DNA from: Ga0077548 sp035440445
GTDB taxonomy: Bacteria; Pseudomonadota; Alphaproteobacteria; Rhizobiales; Xanthobacteraceae
DNA: 64,000 bases
Assembly (NCBI GenBank): GCA_035440445.1
Contig: DAORMJ010000010.1
Location: forward strand, 1-64,000
Direction: 5' to 3'
Shown here: positions 61,142 to 64,000 of the stretch, in pieces
Position numbering within the stretch: the first letter of the stretch is position 1
Layout: the number at the start of each line of letters is the position of its first letter
Made by a program: the position numbers and the translations under genes
Notes under the pieces: model-generated
Told to the model about the DNA's origin: nothing
Databases searched by the model: none
The model's input: the letters and a program-made list of their open reading frames with translations, nothing else

Positions 61142-61176
61142 TTTTCACGCGCAACATCTTTTTCACGTTCAACATC
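61142..61176 (+). repeat. Tandem direct repeat in the ahcY leader
   Basis: Two 17-nt copies of ttttcacgNNcaacatc (61142-61158 and 61160-61176) in an 18-nt period, differing only at two central bases. They end just before the gaagga Shine-Dalgarno of ahcY (start 61188). No SAH- or SAM-riboswitch consensus is recognised. Confidence 0.55.
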
Positions 61177-61187
61177 GAAGGATCGTC

Positions 61188-62603
61188 ATGACGGCTGCCG
61201 CCAAAGACTACATCGTTGCCGATATCGGACTCGCCGACTTCGGCCGCAAGGAACTCTCGCTGGCCGAGACCGAAATGCCGGGCCTGATGGCGACCCGCGA
61301 AGAATACGGCCCGAAGCAGCCCCTGAAGGGCGCCCGCATTGCCGGCTCGCTGCACATGACGATTCAGACCGGCGTGTTGATCGAGACGCTCAAAGCGCTC
61401 GGCGCCGACATACGCTGGGTCTCGTGCAACATCTATTCGACGCAGGACCACGCGGCCGCCGCGATCGCGGCTGCCGGCATTCCGGTCTTCGCCGTAAAGG
61501 GCGAAACGCTGCAGGAATACTGGGACTACACCGCGAAGCTGTTCGACTGGCATGGCGGCGGTCACCCGAACATGATCCTCGATGACGGCGGCGACGCGAC
61601 CATGTACGTCCACCTCGGCCTGCGCGCCGAAAAGGGCGACACCGCGTTCCTCGACAAGCCGGGCTCGGAAGAAGAAGAAGTTTTCTTCGCCCTTCTGAAG
61701 AAGCAGCTCAAGGAAAAGCCGAAGGGCTACTTCCAGGCGATCGCGGACTCGATCAAGGGCGTCTCGGAAGAGACCACCACCGGCGTGCATCGTCTCTACG
61801 ACATGCAGAAGGCCGGCACGCTCCTGTGGCCCGCGATCAACGTCAACGACTCGGTCACGAAGTCGAAGTTCGACAACCTCTATGGCTGCCGTGAATCGCT
61901 GGTCGACGGCATCCGCCGCGGCACCGACGTGATGATGTCGGGCAAGGTCGCGTTCGTCGCGGGCTTCGGCGACGTCGGCAAAGGCTCGGCGGCTTCGCTC
62001 CGTCAGGCTGGCTGCCGCGTGCTGGTTTCCGAAATCGATCCGATCTGCGCCCTGCAGGCGGCGATGGAAGGCTACGAGGTCGTGACCATCGAGGACGCGC
62101 TGCCGCGCGCCGACATCTATGTCACCGCCACCGGCAACAAGGACATCATCACGCTCGAGCACATGCGCGCGATGAAGGACCGGGCCATCGTCTGCAACAT
62201 CGGCCACTTCGACAACGAAATTCAGGTCGCTGGCCTGAAGAACTTCAAGTGGACCAACATCAAGCCGCAGGTCGACGAGATCGAGTTCTCGTCGGGCAAG
62301 CGCATCATCCTGCTGTCGGAAGGCCGCCTCGTGAACCTCGGCAACGCGATGGGTCACCCGTCGTTCGTCATGTCGGCGTCGTTCACCAACCAGACGCTGG
62401 CGCAGATCGAGCTTTTCGCCAACAACAAGGACGGCAAGTACAAGAAGGAAGTCTATGTGCTGCCGAAATCGCTCGACGAGAAGGTCGCGCGTCTGCACCT
62501 TGCCAAGATCGGCGTGAAGCTCACCGAGCTTTCCAAGGATCAGGCCGACTATATCGGCGTGAAGAAGGAAGGCCCCTACAAGGCGGAGCACTACCGCTAC
62601 TAA
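61188..62603 (+). CDS. ahcY: Adenosylhomocysteinase (AhcY)
   Basis: 471-residue NAD-dependent enzyme splitting S-adenosylhomocysteine to adenosine and homocysteine, completing the methylation cycle. Blocks seen: GSLHMTIQTGVLIETL, NIYSTQDHAAAA, LDDGGDAT, the NAD-binding GFGDVGKGSAASLRQ, CNIGHFDNEI and the C-terminal KEGPYKAEHYRY with the conserved catalytic Lys/Tyr tail. Length is normal for the bacterial family with its insertion. gaagga precedes the ATG. The PTS-ahcY neighbourhood is conserved in rhizobia; here an MFS gene intervenes. Confidence 0.96.
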   Translation: MTAAAKDYIVADIGLADFGRKELSLAETEMPGLMATREEYGPKQPLKGARIAGSLHMTIQTGVLIETLKALGADIRWVSCNIYSTQDHAAAAIAAAGIPVFAVKGETLQEYWDYTAKLFDWHGGGHPNMILDDGGDATMYVHLGLRAEKGDTAFLDKPGSEEEEVFFALLKKQLKEKPKGYFQAIADSIKGVSEETTTGVHRLYDMQKAGTLLWPAINVNDSVTKSKFDNLYGCRESLVDGIRRGTDVMMSGKVAFVAGFGDVGKGSAASLRQAGCRVLVSEIDPICALQAAMEGYEVVTIEDALPRADIYVTATGNKDIITLEHMRAMKDRAIVCNIGHFDNEIQVAGLKNFKWTNIKPQVDEIEFSSGKRIILLSEGRLVNLGNAMGHPSFVMSASFTNQTLAQIELFANNKDGKYKKEVYVLPKSLDEKVARLHLAKIGVKLTELSKDQADYIGVKKEGPYKAEHYRY

Positions 62604-62680
62604 GTGCTAGTTTTATTGGCCTGCATGGGCCGCTCGCAAGCGAGCGCATACAGGCGACTCAATTCGTTAACGCTCGTGAT

Positions 62681-62716
62681 CGCCGGAAGGGAAACCTTCC
62701 GGCGATTTCGTTTTTG
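62681..62716 (+). terminator. Terminator after ahcY
   Basis: Perfect 10-bp stem cgccggaagg (62681-62690) / ccttccggcg (62695-62704) with a gaaa tetraloop, followed by atttcgttttt. It lies about 80 nt after the ahcY stop. Confidence 0.8.
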
Positions 62717-62819
62717 CTGCGAAAATATTCGTCACAACTTCGCCGGTTTGGCGTAATATATGAGTCGATACGGGGCTGGCATTGAACGAAATCGCGCGCT
62801 CGCGTGTTGGGCTTTTAGA

Positions 62820-63620
62820 ATGTGCCGCTGGATTGCCTATCGGGGTGCGGAGACCGCGCTGGAGCGCTATGTCACCGCGCCTGACCACTCGCTGATTCAT
62901 CAGAGCCTGCATGCGCTGGAATCGGAAGGCGCCACCAATGGCGACGGCTTCGGCCTCGGCTGGTACACCGCGCGCGAAACCGAACCCGGCATCTACCGCG
63001 AAGTGCGCCCGGCCTGGTCCGACGACAATGTCCGCAATCTCTGCCGTCACCTGCGCTCGAAACTCTTTTTCGCGCATATCCGCGCTTCCACCGGCACCGC
63101 AACCACGCGGCCGAACTGCCACCCGTTTTCCTACGGGCCATGGATGTTCATGCATAACGGCCAGATCGGCGAATGGCCGCTGATCCGCCGGCAGGTCGAG
63201 GGCCTGATCGACGACCGCTTCTATTCCAACCGTTTCGGCACCACCGACTCCGAGGCGGTCTTCCTCGCAATCCTTTCCGCGGGTCTCGAAAACGATCCTG
63301 TCGGCGCGACAGCGCGTGTCATGGCGACCGTCACCGACCTCGTGAAGAAGAGCGGCACGCATAAGCCTGTGCGCTTCACCGCCGCGCTTTCGGATGGGCA
63401 GAACCTGTTCGCGTTCCGCTATGCCTCCGACGCCACCGCGACCTCGCTTTATTATCGCGACATCGGCGACGCCGCGCTCATCGTGTCGGAGCCCTTGGAT
63501 ATGGACCGCACCTTCTGGAATCCGGTGCCCGCCAATTCGTTCATCATCGCAAGCGAAGGCAAGAAGCTGACCGTGCAGCCTTTCGCGGTCGAGCCGCCGC
63601 AGCTCCGGGCGGTGGGATGA
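62820..63620 (+). CDS. Class II glutamine amidotransferase domain protein (EgtC/YafJ-like)
   Basis: 266-residue Ntn-type glutaminase. The ATG at 62820 puts the catalytic cysteine at position 2 (MCRWIAYRG) and fixes the start; an in-frame ATG at 62760 would bury it. Further motifs: NGDGFGLGWY, FAHIRAST, FMHNGQIGEW and NRFGTTDSEAVF. EgtC members hydrolyse gamma-glutamyl bonds, for example in ergothioneine synthesis, but no egt genes are in view, so the substrate is open. Single gene after the ahcY terminator. Confidence 0.88.
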   Translation: MCRWIAYRGAETALERYVTAPDHSLIHQSLHALESEGATNGDGFGLGWYTARETEPGIYREVRPAWSDDNVRNLCRHLRSKLFFAHIRASTGTATTRPNCHPFSYGPWMFMHNGQIGEWPLIRRQVEGLIDDRFYSNRFGTTDSEAVFLAILSAGLENDPVGATARVMATVTDLVKKSGTHKPVRFTAALSDGQNLFAFRYASDATATSLYYRDIGDAALIVSEPLDMDRTFWNPVPANSFIIASEGKKLTVQPFAVEPPQLRAVG

Positions 63621-63622
63621 TT

Positions 63623-63746
63623 GTCGTCCCCGCGAAGGCGGGGACCCATAACCACCGGCAGAAGTCACTTAGCCTCAGCGCTTTCAGAAAAGTCTGACAC
63701 AGGGATTATGGGTCCCCGACCGCTGCTTCGCAGCGTCGAGGACGAC
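63623..63746. repeat. Dispersed intergenic repeat, complete copy
   Basis: Begins gtcgtcc (63623-63629) and ends ggacgac (63740-63746), which pair. Inside, gtccccgc (63626-63633) pairs with gcggggac (63638-63645) and acccataa (63644-63651) with ttatgggt (63706-63713); a small hairpin cgctgc/gcagcg sits at 63721-63735. The same order of blocks forms the truncated copy at 1-86. It separates two convergent genes. Recalled, not verified, as a common bradyrhizobial repeat. Confidence 0.7.
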
Positions 63747-63749
63747 GTG

Positions 63750-64000
63750 CTAAAGCACCTTCTGCATCAGCACGAGATCGAGGGCTTTTCCGAACTTCTC
63801 GCCGACGCCCGGCAAGCGTCCCGCTTCCACGAAGCCGAATTTCTTATGCAGCGCGAGCGAAGGCGCGTTCGAGCCGTCGATCGCGCCGATCATGTTGCGC
63901 TTGCCCATGCGCCGCGCGGCCTCCATCAGCGCCTCCATCAGCATGCCGCCCGCGCCGTTCCCGCGCGATCCCTTGTCGACATATACCGAGTGCTCGACGC
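63750..64000 (-). CDS. GNAT acetyltransferase, phosphinothricin acetyltransferase-like (5' part outside window)
   Basis: The C-terminal part of a gene running off the right edge. The frame continues without a stop to 64000 and reads VEHSVYVDKGSRGNGAGG, the acetyl-CoA loop with R-G-x-G-x-G, then IGAIDGSNAPSLALHKKFGF and VGEKFGKALDLVLMQ. This follows the Pat/methionine-sulfoximine acetyltransferase pattern. About 83 residues are visible; the ATG at 63944 is internal. It reads away from the window edge toward the repeat at 63623. Confidence 0.8.
   Translation of the reverse strand, partial: VEHSVYVDKGSRGNGAGGMLMEALMEAARRMGKRNMIGAIDGSNAPSLALHKKFGFVEAGRLPGVGEKFGKALDLVLMQKVL

Noticed and set aside
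61065..61187. SAM or SAH riboswitch in the ahcY leader
   Set aside because: I could not match the conserved cores or pseudoknot of the known classes; only the 17-nt tandem repeat stands out.
1..64000. CRISPR array, tRNA or rRNA genes, insertion sequences
   Set aside because: No regularly spaced repeats, no tRNA T-loop-like GTTCGAATC segments and no transposase motifs were found by eye.

Overview
The window is a chromosomal segment of an alphaproteobacterium of the order Hyphomicrobiales (Rhizobiales), most like the Bradyrhizobium/Rhodopseudomonas/Xanthobacteraceae side of the order. The reasons are the high GC content, the neighbourhood pckA - chvI - chvG - short hprK - EIIA-Man - HPr - ahcY, the recR-ybaB-dnaX-ffs block, a membrane-anchored CycM-type cytochrome c, a DUF2865 protein, and dispersed intergenic repeats of the type I remember from bradyrhizobial genomes (recalled, not searched). 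There is no integrase, transposase, CRISPR array, tRNA or rRNA gene. This is mostly core chromosome with a few accessory insertions.

Layout. 1-777: a truncated dispersed repeat, then a hairpin-rich stretch without a convincing gene. 778-3813: lysine/diaminopimelate genes dapD and dapE around two DUF805 membrane proteins. 3801-6522 (minus): def, fmt, a GNAT acetyltransferase and truA. 6656-9271: rmuC and an AmpG-like permease. 9276-12217 (minus): SRP RNA, dnaX, ybaB, recR. 12307-13726: a HIT protein and nudC. 13723-15351 (minus): kdsB and pheA. 15520-23917: cycM, then a Yej-type peptide ABC transporter with two solute-binding-protein genes, the first frameshifted. 23921-27190 (minus): a quinone-reductase-like flavoprotein, a MarR regulator with an NlpC/P60 hydrolase, and an M17 aminopeptidase.

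27337-39068 holds a nearly complete Tad/Cpa pilus locus: tadD; cpaB, C, D, E, F, tadB, tadC; prepilin peptidase cpaA; the Flp pilin; a stand-alone secretin N-domain protein; and two TadE-like pseudopilins. Three near-consensus CtrA-like boxes (TTAA-N7-TTAG or TAAA) lie upstream of separate transcription units of this locus, and I found no comparable match elsewhere by eye.

39084-46366: phosphomannomutase, a retroviral-type aspartic protease, the HrpB helicase and a tandem pair of colinear acyltransferase-3 membrane proteins. 46466-52394: polA, a LysE exporter, a nitroreductase, pyrE and a DUF2865 secreted protein. 52413-62603: pckA, two HugZ-like FMN-barrel proteins (one with a candidate Irr iron box), the ChvG/ChvI two-component system translationally coupled to HPr kinase, EIIA-Man and HPr (a regulatory PTS without a sugar permease in view), an MFS permease, and ahcY. 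62820-64000: a class II glutamine amidotransferase, a complete copy of the repeat that also begins the window, and the 3' part of a GNAT gene running off the edge.

I do not see an obviously new multi-gene system. The strongest unexplained signal is the element at 463-637 upstream of dapD: two homologous hairpins exactly 145 nt apart, related by two compensatory base-pair changes, flank a nested long-range stem. That pattern suggests a selected RNA or DNA structure. Other points worth checking are the frameshifted binding protein, the CtrA-like boxes, the Irr-like box and two unusual 5' leaders (pckA and ahcY).
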